From: Acetomicrobium flavidum
GTDB taxonomy: Bacteria; Synergistota; Synergistia; Synergistales; Acetomicrobiaceae
Length of the DNA: 64,000 nucleotides
NCBI RefSeq assembly: GCF_900129645.1
Contig: NZ_FSQZ01000001.1
Coordinates: 1,178,001 to 1,242,000 of the forward strand
Direction of reading: 5' to 3'
Shown here: positions 8,925 to 16,996 of the stretch, one piece after another
Layout of the letters: the number at the start of each line of letters is the position of its first letter
Numbering within the stretch: position 1 is the stretch's first letter
Translations under genes and position numbers: made by a program
Notes under the pieces: model-generated
The model's input: only the letters and a program-made list of their open reading frames with translations
Databases searched by the model: none
Told to the model about the DNA's origin: nothing

Positions 8925-8951
8925 GTTATACGACATGTCATAGTTTGTCAA
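8925..8951 (-). promoter_or_regulatory. Promoter of the aro leader and operon
   Basis: On the minus strand TTGACA (8951-8946) is a perfect -35 box. TATAAC (8930-8925, spacer 15) or TAACAT (8928-8923, spacer 17) can serve as -10. Start of transcription would be about 30-40 nt before the leader ATG. The region is flanked by an inverted pair TTGACAA/TTGTCAA (8914-8920, 8945-8951) and contains the palindrome GACATGTC (8932-8939), which could bind a repressor. Confidence 0.65.
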
Positions 8952-9007
8952 CAAGGATTTTGAAATGTCATGCATGTTTTGCAATTGAGATCGGCCTGTT
9001 AAGGGCC

Positions 9008-9748
9008 TTAATCAAATTTTGACCACCTGAACTCTAATGAAATTTTGCCGTAAAAGGCGAAGCTTGCCCCCTTTGACGCTGCCCAGTTCTGATTGCCGTA
9101 GTCATAATGCCACCATTCATCTGCATAGTTTATAAAGTTGGATTCTATCATGGCATTATACAAAATTCTCCTGTTGAACAGATATTCCCGCTCCTCGGGC
9201 ATCAGCTCCTCATTTCTTAGCTTTTCTTCAAAGTAATGCGTGACGGAGCGCTTGGAAGTCTCGTCAAATTCGCTTCCCATGGGACATGAAAGCCCACATT
9301 CGTCGACAAGGCCAACGTCGACGGCTCCCCCCGTCATGTGGGGAGATACTTTATCGGGGTCGTTTTTTGGGGGAGAAACGAAGCGGGAGGCCATATCGAA
9401 TATAGACTCGTCATCTGTATCGCTTGGGCATTCTTTCCTGAGCTCCTCGGAAAACTTAAGAAACAAGGATTGCTGGACCTTAAAGGGTCTCCAGGCATCG
9501 TAAATTACCAAACGATACCCCTTTGGCAATAGGGTTGCAGCTTTACGAAGGGCAGCGAAAGCTCCCTCCCTCATAAAGCATTCCGGTACTGCGCCATCTA
9601 TGCCCTGAACGAAGTACTGGGGCCGGCATAAAATTTTCTCCGGGATGTAGCTGGCCGGGATCAATTTTTCCCCCGATTCCATTATGGGGATTTTCCATAT
9701 CTCCTGCCATTTGATGCTATCAACGATTGGAATAGCAGCTTCGTGCAT
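9008..9748 (-). CDS. D-alanyl-D-alanine dipeptidase (peptidase M15D, VanX/DdpX type)
   Basis: This zinc peptidase cleaves D-Ala-D-Ala. The zinc and catalytic motifs are present: HMTGGAVDVGL (SxHxxGxAxD type) and DEWWHYDYG (ExxH), plus the substrate-binding Arg in DAWRPF. At 246 residues it is somewhat longer than VanX. No signal peptide is visible, so it acts in the cytoplasm. It is the last gene of a four-gene minus-strand unit after the TRAP transporter genes (30 bp gap). That points to use of imported peptidoglycan-type D-dipeptides as nutrients rather than vancomycin resistance; no vanHA homologues are near. The link between transporter substrate and peptidase is inferred. Confidence 0.88.
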   Translation of the reverse strand: MHEAAIPIVDSIKWQEIWKIPIMESGEKLIPASYIPEKILCRPQYFVQGIDGAVPECFMREGAFAALRKAATLLPKGYRLVIYDAWRPFKVQQSLFLKFSEELRKECPSDTDDESIFDMASRFVSPPKNDPDKVSPHMTGGAVDVGLVDECGLSCPMGSEFDETSKRSVTHYFEEKLRNEELMPEEREYLFNRRILYNAMIESNFINYADEWWHYDYGNQNWAASKGASFAFYGKISLEFRWSKFD

Positions 9749-9778
9749 GTATCATCTTCTCCTTCGGAGCACCTAGTA

Positions 9779-11068
9779 TCAAAGCCCCAGAGCTTTAGGT
9801 ATATATATAGTTATAACGGGAAATAGTATGATTAAAACGAGGACAATGAGAGAGACAGCTATGAAGGGCCATATGAACTTCAATACCTCGCTTAAAGGCA
9901 CCTTGCCCACGGCCGAGACTATGTAGTTGCACGCACCCATCGGAGGGGTTACCAGGGCGATGGTGACGTTTAGCGTCATGACGATGCCAAAATGCAGCGG
10001 GTCAATGCCTGCCTGCATGGCCAGCGGATAAAATATGGGCGTAAGAAGTGTCAGGGTTGCCACTTCTTCCATGAAGCAACCCACCACGAATATGATGGCG
10101 CTGAAGGTCAACATGAGTAAAATGGGACTCGAGGCAAGTCCGGCTCCGGCAAGTAGCCCGGCAAAATGCTGCGGTATTCTTTCCCATTTGAGCAGCCATC
10201 CTACCGCCTGGGCTGCGCCCATGATTAGAAATATGGAGCTGGTCGTGCGCACCGTCTCGTAAAGGGCCCCGAAAATTGCCCCTTTGTCGAGCTTTTTGGT
10301 ATGAAACAGCCCTATCAGGAGGCAGTAAGCGGCGGCCAATGCCCCCGATTCCGTAGGGGTCACGACGCCTGTGACGATTCCGCCGATGATGATTATCGGC
10401 GCAAGTAGACCGGTTATGGATTGAGTTAATATATTCTTGGCCTGCGATCTTTCTTCGCCGCTCGAGACTGGGGCGCCATATCTGAAGGAATAAAAGTAAT
10501 TCATGACCGCATAAGCCAAACCCAAGAGTAACCCCGGAACGATGCCGGCAGCAAATAAGCCGCCGATGGACGTGTTGGTCATGGAGGCGTAAATGATCAT
10601 GAAGATCGAAGGAGGTATTATGGGGCCTATGAGAGAGCTTGCGGCGGTAAGGCCTGCAGCGTAACCTTGGTTGTAGCCTTCCTTTTTCATGGCCGGAATC
10701 AAGATCGAAGAGAGGGCAGAAGCATCTGCAGCTGCTGACCCGTTTACGCCTGCCAGTATTATGCCTGCAACTATGTTTACGTATCCCAGCCCGCCGCGTA
10801 TGGAGCCCACCAGAAGCTTGGAAAAGTCTATGAGCTTATCTGTCAGGCCCGATCTGTTCATCAAAGATCCAGCCAGGACGAAAAAGGGGATGGCCATCAG
10901 GGTAAAGGAATCCATCCCGCCAAAGAGCTGCTGGCTTACTACGGGAAGAAGTGATGCGTCACCCAATACCGCTATCCCTGCAAAGGCGACCGACAGCAGC
11001 GCAAGGTAAAGAGGAAGGCCGATTAACATGAGAAAAAAGAAGAACAGCAGCAAAAGAAGCAGACTCAT
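9779..11068 (-). CDS. dctM: TRAP transporter large permease (DctM family)
   Basis: This is the membrane transport subunit of a Na+-driven TRAP importer, 429 residues with about 12 hydrophobic segments. Family motifs include PFFVLAGSLMNRSGL, GGLGYVNIVAGIILAGVNGSAAADASA and GPIIPPSIFMIIY. It forms a complex with the small permease, whose gene overlaps its start by 4 nt, and receives substrate from the binding protein encoded first in the operon. The substrate is unknown; the downstream D-Ala-D-Ala dipeptidase hints at a small peptide or amino acid. Confidence 0.93.
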   Translation of the reverse strand: MSLLLLLLFFFFLMLIGLPLYLALLSVAFAGIAVLGDASLLPVVSQQLFGGMDSFTLMAIPFFVLAGSLMNRSGLTDKLIDFSKLLVGSIRGGLGYVNIVAGIILAGVNGSAAADASALSSILIPAMKKEGYNQGYAAGLTAASSLIGPIIPPSIFMIIYASMTNTSIGGLFAAGIVPGLLLGLAYAVMNYFYSFRYGAPVSSGEERSQAKNILTQSITGLLAPIIIIGGIVTGVVTPTESGALAAAYCLLIGLFHTKKLDKGAIFGALYETVRTTSSIFLIMGAAQAVGWLLKWERIPQHFAGLLAGAGLASSPILLMLTFSAIIFVVGCFMEEVATLTLLTPIFYPLAMQAGIDPLHFGIVMTLNVTIALVTPPMGACNYIVSAVGKVPLSEVLKFIWPFIAVSLIVLVLIILFPVITIYIPKALGL

Positions 11069-11550
11069 CTCTCGTCCCCTCCCACGACTTCTTTTCTATA
11101 GATGACAAACTCCACGAGCAGTATTCCAAGGCCCACCGGCAGGGAAAGAAGCGGTATGGTTTTGGGGATCTTTAAGCCCATCGTCCTCATGTTCCAGGTT
11201 CCAATTGCGTTATGGGCTCCGAAATAAACGATCAGCATCAGCACGATAACGCCTATGATGAACTTAAGCACGTTGAAGATGCGCTGCAGCTTCACGGGAA
11301 GCCTGGGCAGGATGAAATCTATGGCCATCATATCTCCTCGAACGTGTGCGCAGCTTGCCCCCACCATGACCATCCATATCAATGTGTATCGCGCCAACTC
11401 CTCCGTCCATATAAAGGAAGTGTGAAATAGGTACCTTGAGACGACGCCCATGAGGATGTCACATATATTTAAGGCCAAGAGCGAGCACGAGATGTAAGCG
11501 CATGCTCGCTCTATGGCCGCAGACAGCTTAGGCAAAATGTCCTTCGTCAT
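11065..11550 (-). CDS. dctQ: TRAP transporter small permease (DctQ family)
   Basis: A 161-residue protein with four hydrophobic segments, typical of DctQ subunits that stabilise the large permease. The characteristic RYLFHTSFIWTEELARYTLIWMV segment (motif positions about 39-61) is present. It lies between the binding protein gene and dctM, 13 bp after the former and overlapping the latter by 4 nt, the standard P-Q-M order. Confidence 0.92.
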   Translation of the reverse strand: MTKDILPKLSAAIERACAYISCSLLALNICDILMGVVSRYLFHTSFIWTEELARYTLIWMVMVGASCAHVRGDMMAIDFILPRLPVKLQRIFNVLKFIIGVIVLMLIVYFGAHNAIGTWNMRTMGLKIPKTIPLLSLPVGLGILLVEFVIYRKEVVGGDER

Positions 11551-11563
11551 ATCCGCTGGATCC

Positions 11564-12598
11564 TTACTTTACGGCCTCATTTGCGGTCTTCGCGTCTTCC
11601 AGCGCCATATTTAGCCACTTTTCGTCCACGGTGGCCTTTAGCCATTCTATGTAAGCCGGCTGCCCCTTTGACCTAAAGGCGTTCATTTCCTTTTCGTTCG
11701 GGGCATAAACTTTCATTCCCTTTTCCTCGAGGAACTTTATCTGTTTAGCGTCTTGGGACTCGACCATTTGTCTGGTCATCACGTTGGCCTTATGGGCTGC
11801 TTCGGCTATCGCCTTTTGGTCGGCTTCGGGCAGTCCGTCAAAAAGATCGCCGTTTACCACCAAAAATTGGTCTGAATACTGAATGTTGGCCAAGGTCATG
11901 TATTTTTGCACCTCGTAAAGGCTTCCTATGATGATGTAGGTGGCGGGGTTCATCTGACCGTCGACTATGCCTGTTTTTAAGGCCATGTACAGCTCCGTCC
12001 AGGGGATGGGTATGCCGCTTGCGCCAAAGGCCTTATAAAGCGTCACTTGGCCTTCGTCCATTGCCCTGAACTTAAGCCCCTTGAAGTCGTCGGGGCTTTT
12101 AATCTCGCGCTTTGAGTTGGTAAAGGCAAGAAATCCTCCTTCTTCCACTGCCTCAAGCAGGACGGCGCCAGTGCGTTTTTTGAACTCCTCTTTTACCTTT
12201 GACCAATACTTGCCGGAGTCGAAGAATCGGTGGGCCGCCTTGTAGCTGTCGAACATGAAGGGAATCGATGCTGCGTAGGCTTCAGGCAATACGGGAGCTA
12301 TGCCGGCGTATGACGCAACGTTTATGATGGGTTGGTTAAGCCCGCTCTTTGTCAAAAGCTGCATGCGTTCCTCTTCAGTGCCCAGCTGGCTGTCGGGGTA
12401 AAGCTCGATCTTGATCTTGCCCCCAAGCTTGTCCTCTACGAGCTTTTTGAAGTTGACTGCGTAATAGTGGACGGCGTTATTTACCTCGTCGGGCGGGCCG
12501 TTGTAAGACATCTTGATCGTCAGCGTCTTTGCCGTAGCAGACCCCGATATTGCTAACATAGACAGGACGGCGAGTAAACAGATAACAACACGCTTCAT
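11564..12598 (-). CDS. dctP: TRAP transporter solute-binding protein (DctP family)
   Basis: A periplasmic binding protein of 344 residues. The N-terminus MKRVVICLLAVLSMLAISG ends in SATAKT, a clear Sec signal peptide. The mature protein shows the DctP pattern: YPDSQLGTEEERMQLL, GLKFRAMDEGQVTLYKAFGA, PIPWTELYMALKTGIVDGQMNP and the conserved substrate-carboxylate Arg in KFRAMDE. Start 12598 is chosen because AGGAG stands in front and a signal peptide follows; the longer frame to 12667 lacks both. It is the first gene of the TRAP operon. Confidence 0.93.
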   Translation of the reverse strand: MKRVVICLLAVLSMLAISGSATAKTLTIKMSYNGPPDEVNNAVHYYAVNFKKLVEDKLGGKIKIELYPDSQLGTEEERMQLLTKSGLNQPIINVASYAGIAPVLPEAYAASIPFMFDSYKAAHRFFDSGKYWSKVKEEFKKRTGAVLLEAVEEGGFLAFTNSKREIKSPDDFKGLKFRAMDEGQVTLYKAFGASGIPIPWTELYMALKTGIVDGQMNPATYIIIGSLYEVQKYMTLANIQYSDQFLVVNGDLFDGLPEADQKAIAEAAHKANVMTRQMVESQDAKQIKFLEEKGMKVYAPNEKEMNAFRSKGQPAYIEWLKATVDEKWLNMALEDAKTANEAVK

Positions 12599-12853
12599 TT
12601 CTACCACTCCTCTTATGTATTTTTGTAACGTGAGCAAGTTTAAAATCATTATAATGAATTTATGCAATGCCGGTCAATGGAGGCCAAAACTTGCCACAAA
12701 TTTTTTAAGGTTTCCCCCTTGTATTTTCCCTTTGGCACTGATATATTCTAAACTAACCGTTTGGCATAGTGTTCGAATTTAGGGTCAGGAGAATTTAGAT
12801 GATTTTAGACAGTATGTGTCGTCATGTGGAAGTAAAAAGAATATTTGGAGATT

Positions 12854-12984
12854 GGTGGTGGCGTTAAAGCCGCCGCCGTAGCTCTTTTTGGGGCCACGGG
12901 GCGATAAAGTTCGCTTACGTGGCCCTTAGTTTATTTTAAGCTGACGTTAAGAGGGCCATGAAAATGGCCCTCTTAATTTTTTTT
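12854..12984 (+). promoter_or_regulatory. Riboswitch-like leader before the aldehyde ferredoxin oxidoreductase operon
   Basis: Three consecutive structures precede the ferredoxin gene. The first is a 9-bp GC-rich stem (12854-12862/12869-12877, two G-U pairs, loop GTTAAA). The second is an 8-bp stem GGGCCACG/CGTGGCCC (12891-12898/12918-12925) with an inner GCGA/TCGC stem. The third is an intrinsic terminator. The 3' arm of the second stem (TGGCCCT, 12920-12926) is also complementary to the 5' arm of the terminator (AGGGCCA, 12952-12958), giving an antiterminator that excludes both. Because the downstream enzyme family uses a tungsten-pterin cofactor, a Moco/Tuco-class riboswitch is an attractive candidate. 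I could not match its consensus from memory. Confidence 0.6.
12947..12984 (+). terminator. Intrinsic terminator inside the leader of the aldehyde ferredoxin oxidoreductase operon
   Basis: Perfect 13-bp stem (12947-12959/12964-12976) with a GAAA tetraloop, followed by eight T residues (12977-12984). It ends 18 nt before the first start codon of the operon, so it can only be a conditional (attenuating) terminator or the terminator of an upstream small transcript. Confidence 0.9.
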
Positions 12985-13002
12985 AAGGGGGGGAATGTAG
13001 CA

Positions 13003-13713
13003 ATGGTCGATCTAAAGGTTGTCGTGGAAGAAGTCAGGGGCTTTTGCGATCTGCCGATGAAGCCCGGAGATTACTTCGAAGTAAGGGGAGGAGCGATAGT
13101 TATACCGGAAGGGGGAAAGGTTTGCCTGTGGGCGCTTCAAAGCCTTATGCCCCTTTTGCCGCTGAAACAAAGGAATATCGTCGAGGACAACGATTGGGTT
13201 CCCCATACGAACAAAATCATTTGCCCCGACCCCAAGGGGGGAGTGGTGTATCGCATTGAGCCGCTGGGGGCTAATTCGCATCCAAAGTCGGAAACACAAG
13301 ATCTGCCCCTTCGCATAGTGGCTGATCCCTCAAAGTGTGTGGGATGCAGGGTCTGCGAACTGACATGCAGCTTTGTCCATGAAGGAGTTTATTGTCCCGA
13401 CATGTCGCGCATAAGGGTGGAAAAGGACGAGTTGACGGGCAAAGACGAGCCCATAGCCTGTCATCAGTGCGGCACGGCACGGTGCGTACTGGCATGTCCC
13501 GTGGGAGCGCTTAAAAGAAACGCCGCTACAGGGGCGGTAGAGGTCGACGGCGATAAGTGCATAAGGTGCAAAGGCTGCGCCAAGGCGTGTCCCTTTGGGG
13601 CAATAAGGTTTCATCCCGAAAGCGGCCTTCCCATGATATGCGACCTTTGCGGAGGAGATCCCAAATGCGTCAAAGAGTGTGTGGCTAAAGCCCTGGAAGT
13701 ACGGGAGAGGTAG
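13003..13713 (+). CDS. TIGR04076-like domain plus 4Fe-4S ferredoxin, electron partner of the aldehyde oxidoreductase
   Basis: A 236-residue protein. Residues about 1-85 resemble the small TIGR04076 cysteine-bearing domain (VKVVVEEVRG-like start, later YFEVRGGAIVIPEGGKVCLWAL and NKIICPDPKGG). The C-terminal half holds CVGCRVCELTC, CHQCGTARCVLACP, CIRCKGCAKACP and CDLCGGDPKCVKEC, enough cysteines for about four 4Fe-4S clusters. ATG 13003 is used because the earlier in-frame ATG (12958) lies inside the terminator hairpin. It precedes the oxidoreductase by 10 bp and most likely carries its electrons. Confidence 0.8.
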   Translation: MVDLKVVVEEVRGFCDLPMKPGDYFEVRGGAIVIPEGGKVCLWALQSLMPLLPLKQRNIVEDNDWVPHTNKIICPDPKGGVVYRIEPLGANSHPKSETQDLPLRIVADPSKCVGCRVCELTCSFVHEGVYCPDMSRIRVEKDELTGKDEPIACHQCGTARCVLACPVGALKRNAATGAVEVDGDKCIRCKGCAKACPFGAIRFHPESGLPMICDLCGGDPKCVKECVAKALEVRER

Positions 13714-13723
13714 GTGACGAACA

Positions 13724-15628
13724 GTGAAGGGTTCATACAGAAACAAAGTTTTGGACGTGGACCTTACTAGCGGAACGGCGAAGGTGGAGCCACTTTCGGA
13801 GATCTTGATCGAAACGTTTCTCGGGGGTAGGGGGTTTAACGTCAGGAGGTTTTTTGAGGAAGTGCCTCGCGATGTCGATCCCTTGGGCCCCGAAAACGCG
13901 CTTTATATCGGCATAGGTCCGTTGGAGGGGACTTCCTTTCCCGGAAGCTGCAGGGTTAACTTTACCGCGAGATCTCCCCAGACGGGGTTGCTAGGCGACT
14001 CAAACGCTGGCGGTTTCTTTGGGCCCGAGCTTAAGTATGCGGGCTTCGATCAGGTGGTATTGCGAGGCAGGGCTTCAAAGCCCGTGTATCTTTTCATCCA
14101 CGATGAAGCTTGTGAGTTTCGTGACGCCTCAAACCTGTGGGGAAAGGATATCCCCGATACCCAAAAGGCCATCATAGAAGAGCTGGGCGACAGCCGCGTG
14201 CAGGTGGCAGCCGTAGGCCCCGCAGCCGAAAGGGGGGTTAAGTTCGCCGGAATCTTTTGCAATCTGGTGCGCGCTGCCGCCAGGACGGGCATGGGAACGG
14301 TGCTTGCGTCAAAAAACGTCAAGGCCATAGCCGTGCGGGGAACGATTCCGGTAGAGGTCGCCTTGCCCGACATGTTCGACGATCTGATTGCCGAAATAAA
14401 AAGGGAGATATTGGTTCATCCTCAGTACAAGGGCAGAATTTACCTGGGCACGACGGCATTGATGTCCTCATTGAACCAGCTGGGATGTTTGTGTACTCGC
14501 CATTATCGTACGGGAAGGTTTGAGGCCATCCATCAGGTCAGTGGGGAAAGGCTTGCCGATACCCTAAAAATCAAGGGAAAGGCCTGCTTTTCCTGCATCA
14601 TTCCCTGCAGCAGATATGTTCGAATCGATGAAAAAGGCAAGACGATTCTGGCAAGCGAGGGCCCGGAATTCGAGGGGCTTGCTGCCTTTACGTCCAAGGT
14701 CGGGAACCCCGACCTCAAAGAAGGGCTTATCGCCGTAGATATGTGTAACCGCATGGGGATGGACGTGATCACCACGTCAGAGGCCATCGCCTTTTTGATG
14801 GAGCTCTATGAGAGGAGCGAAATATCAAGCTCCGATGTAGACGGCCTGGATCTTTCCTTTGGAAACATGCAAGCGGTATATGCATTGATCGAAAAGATCG
14901 CTCGCAGGGAAGGCATAGGAGATTTGCTGGGCGACGGTGCGGTCGAGGCGGCCCGAAAGTTGGGCGTGGGAGAAGAGCTGGTTATGCACGTGAAGGGCTT
15001 GGAGATATTCAAGGCAGACCCTAGAGGGCTTAAGGGTTACGCCCTTGGCCTTGCCGTGGCAAGCCGCGGGGGAGACCACTTGAGGTCTGAGCCGTCATTT
15101 GAGTTCAGCGAGGACGCGGAAGCCGCCAGAAAGTTGTACGGGACGGAAGATGCTGCCTTCAGGCTCAGGTACAAAGGCAAGGGCAGGGTGGTCAAGGACT
15201 ACGAAGAACGTTGCGCCATCGCCGACTGCCTTAATGCATGCAAAAACACGCTGGTGAACATGGAGATACTGTCCTACGACAGGATGTCGACGCTTCTTCA
15301 TGCGGCTACCGGGATAAAGCTAGATCCGGAAGAGATAAGGCTTATCGGCGAAAGGATCGTGAACCTTGAAAGGATGTATCTTGTCTCGCACGGCGTTACG
15401 CGTGCCGACGATACATTGCCTAAAAGGTTTACCGAAGAACCGCTGCCGGAAGAAAGCGGCCCTTCTGCGGGAAGCGTGGTAGAGCTCGATCCCATGCTTG
15501 ACGAGTATTACGAATCAAGGGGATGGGACATAAATAGCGGCATCCCCAAGGAAAGCACCTTGAAGAGGCTGGGCATTCTGCATTTGGTCAACGGCGTCTT
15601 AGACGAAAGCTTGGTTTTAAGGAGGTAA
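13724..15628 (+). CDS. aor: Aldehyde ferredoxin oxidoreductase (tungsten-pterin enzyme family)
   Basis: This 634-residue cytoplasmic enzyme is of the AOR family, which oxidises aldehydes to carboxylic acids with ferredoxin as acceptor, using a bis-pterin tungsten centre and one 4Fe-4S cluster. It shows the N-terminal pattern (DVDLTSG, GGRGFNVR), AARTGMGTVLASKNVKAIAV, the cluster cysteines in ACFSCIIPC (near 286-294) and a fourth cysteine in DCLNACKN (near 502). GTG 13724 follows the ferredoxin gene by 10 bp. In amino acid fermenters such enzymes handle aldehydes made from 2-oxo acids. Its exact substrate cannot be told. Expression is probably governed by the leader RNA upstream. Confidence 0.93.
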   Translation: MKGSYRNKVLDVDLTSGTAKVEPLSEILIETFLGGRGFNVRRFFEEVPRDVDPLGPENALYIGIGPLEGTSFPGSCRVNFTARSPQTGLLGDSNAGGFFGPELKYAGFDQVVLRGRASKPVYLFIHDEACEFRDASNLWGKDIPDTQKAIIEELGDSRVQVAAVGPAAERGVKFAGIFCNLVRAAARTGMGTVLASKNVKAIAVRGTIPVEVALPDMFDDLIAEIKREILVHPQYKGRIYLGTTALMSSLNQLGCLCTRHYRTGRFEAIHQVSGERLADTLKIKGKACFSCIIPCSRYVRIDEKGKTILASEGPEFEGLAAFTSKVGNPDLKEGLIAVDMCNRMGMDVITTSEAIAFLMELYERSEISSSDVDGLDLSFGNMQAVYALIEKIARREGIGDLLGDGAVEAARKLGVGEELVMHVKGLEIFKADPRGLKGYALGLAVASRGGDHLRSEPSFEFSEDAEAARKLYGTEDAAFRLRYKGKGRVVKDYEERCAIADCLNACKNTLVNMEILSYDRMSTLLHAATGIKLDPEEIRLIGERIVNLERMYLVSHGVTRADDTLPKRFTEEPLPEESGPSAGSVVELDPMLDEYYESRGWDINSGIPKESTLKRLGILHLVNGVLDESLVLRR

Positions 15629-15633
15629 TTGAC

Positions 15634-16989
15634 GTGGAAAACAGCAAAAAGGAAGTCTTGAACGGTTCGGGAGCGCTTGTTAGGGAGCTTGGCAAACTGC
15701 AGGGATACGCCACGTTGATAGGCGTATTGATAGGTTCGGGCATATTTGTGGTGATAGGTACGGCCGGAGGCATGACAGGGCCATCCGTGCCGCTGTCTTT
15801 TTTGGCCCTTTATCCTGTGATACTGTCGACGGCCATGGCCTACATGGTGTTTTTGAGCACGCCCTTGGGGGAAAGGCCGGGAGGCGCTTACCTGCACATA
15901 CAGGAGACCTTCGGGAAGACCTATCCTGCCTTCATGGCCGTATGGTTTCAGTGGATTGCCTTTATGGGGGCTTTGGGGGTGCTGTCGCTGTCCTTTGGGG
16001 AATATGCCACGTTCTTCGTCAAGAAAGCAAACCCCGTTGCCGTAGCATGCGGAATACTGCTCTTGTTTTACCTGGTAAATTTGGTCGGAGTCAGGTACTA
16101 CGGAAATGTTCAGACGATCATGTGCTTCGTCTTGCTCGTCTCCATCGTCATCCTGGTCGTGCCCGGGCTGTTTCACGTAAAAATTTCAAACTACAGGCCG
16201 CTTTTCCCCTTTGGGTTAAAGGGTTTTCTGGGCTCTTTGGCGCCGCTTTTCATGTCCTATGCGGGCTTTGAAGCGTTGGCCCAGGCTGCCGGAGAGACGA
16301 GGGAAGCAAGAAAAACCCTACCGATGGTGTTTTTCAAGGGCATAAGCCTGACCGTGGCGATATACGTGATAATGGCCTTCGTTGCCTTTGGGGTGCTGCC
16401 TTACGGTGAGCTTGCCAAATCTAAATCGGCAATGGCCGACGTGGCTGCCACATACCTTCCCTTTGGCGCGGCCGGCATAGTGGCCTTGGGGGCCCTCATG
16501 GCATTTACCACGTCCATTAATGCCACCCTCATGGCTCCGCCCAGGGTCCTCTTGGTGCTTGCCGAAGACGGCGTAATACCTCCTGTTTTATCCAGGGTGC
16601 ACCCGAAGTTTCATACCCCCCACGTTGCCCTTACCATAAGCACGCTTGTCGCGCTGGCCCTCCTTTTGACCAAGACCTTGGACTACATCCTTGCCGTCAC
16701 CCTGCAATCCATCTTCATACTTTACATCATTCATGGCGTGGCCTTGATAGCCCTTCCCTTCATAAACAAAAAACTTTACGATAGCGCCCTCTTCCGCCCA
16801 AGGAGACTTCTGATCGTGGTATGTGGTTTATTTTCCGTTTGTTGTATGATAGCTTTCAGCTATAAGATGCTCATCCAGACGTGGCCGTTGATCCTGCTTT
16901 GCGCCGTCGTCGGGACGGGAGTGTTCATATATGGCATGGCAAGGAATTTTCGCGGCGAAAGGGTTTTAAAGGGAGCCGAAAAGAGCTGA
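15634..16989 (+). CDS. Amino acid permease, APC superfamily
   Basis: Membrane protein of 451 residues with about 12 transmembrane segments. The TM1 motif GVLIGSGIFVVIG and a helix with MSYAGFEALAQAAGETREARKT match the APC (basic/neutral amino acid) family. The GTG start at 15634 uses AGGAGG, which is built from the last codons of the oxidoreductase gene, so it is coexpressed with it. It could import or exchange an amino acid whose aldehyde is handled by the enzyme next door, but that is only context. Confidence 0.9.
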   Translation: MENSKKEVLNGSGALVRELGKLQGYATLIGVLIGSGIFVVIGTAGGMTGPSVPLSFLALYPVILSTAMAYMVFLSTPLGERPGGAYLHIQETFGKTYPAFMAVWFQWIAFMGALGVLSLSFGEYATFFVKKANPVAVACGILLLFYLVNLVGVRYYGNVQTIMCFVLLVSIVILVVPGLFHVKISNYRPLFPFGLKGFLGSLAPLFMSYAGFEALAQAAGETREARKTLPMVFFKGISLTVAIYVIMAFVAFGVLPYGELAKSKSAMADVAATYLPFGAAGIVALGALMAFTTSINATLMAPPRVLLVLAEDGVIPPVLSRVHPKFHTPHVALTISTLVALALLLTKTLDYILAVTLQSIFILYIIHGVALIALPFINKKLYDSALFRPRRLLIVVCGLFSVCCMIAFSYKMLIQTWPLILLCAVVGTGVFIYGMARNFRGERVLKGAEKS

Positions 16990-16996
16990 TATCATA

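Noticed and set aside
9008-9748. Vancomycin resistance gene
   Set aside because: The protein is VanX-like, but there are no vanH, vanA or regulatory genes. It belongs to a transporter operon, so a nutritional role is more likely.
12947-12984. Treating the hairpin as a repressor operator
   Set aside because: A GAAA tetraloop with eight T's behind it is a terminator; a DNA operator would not need the T-run.
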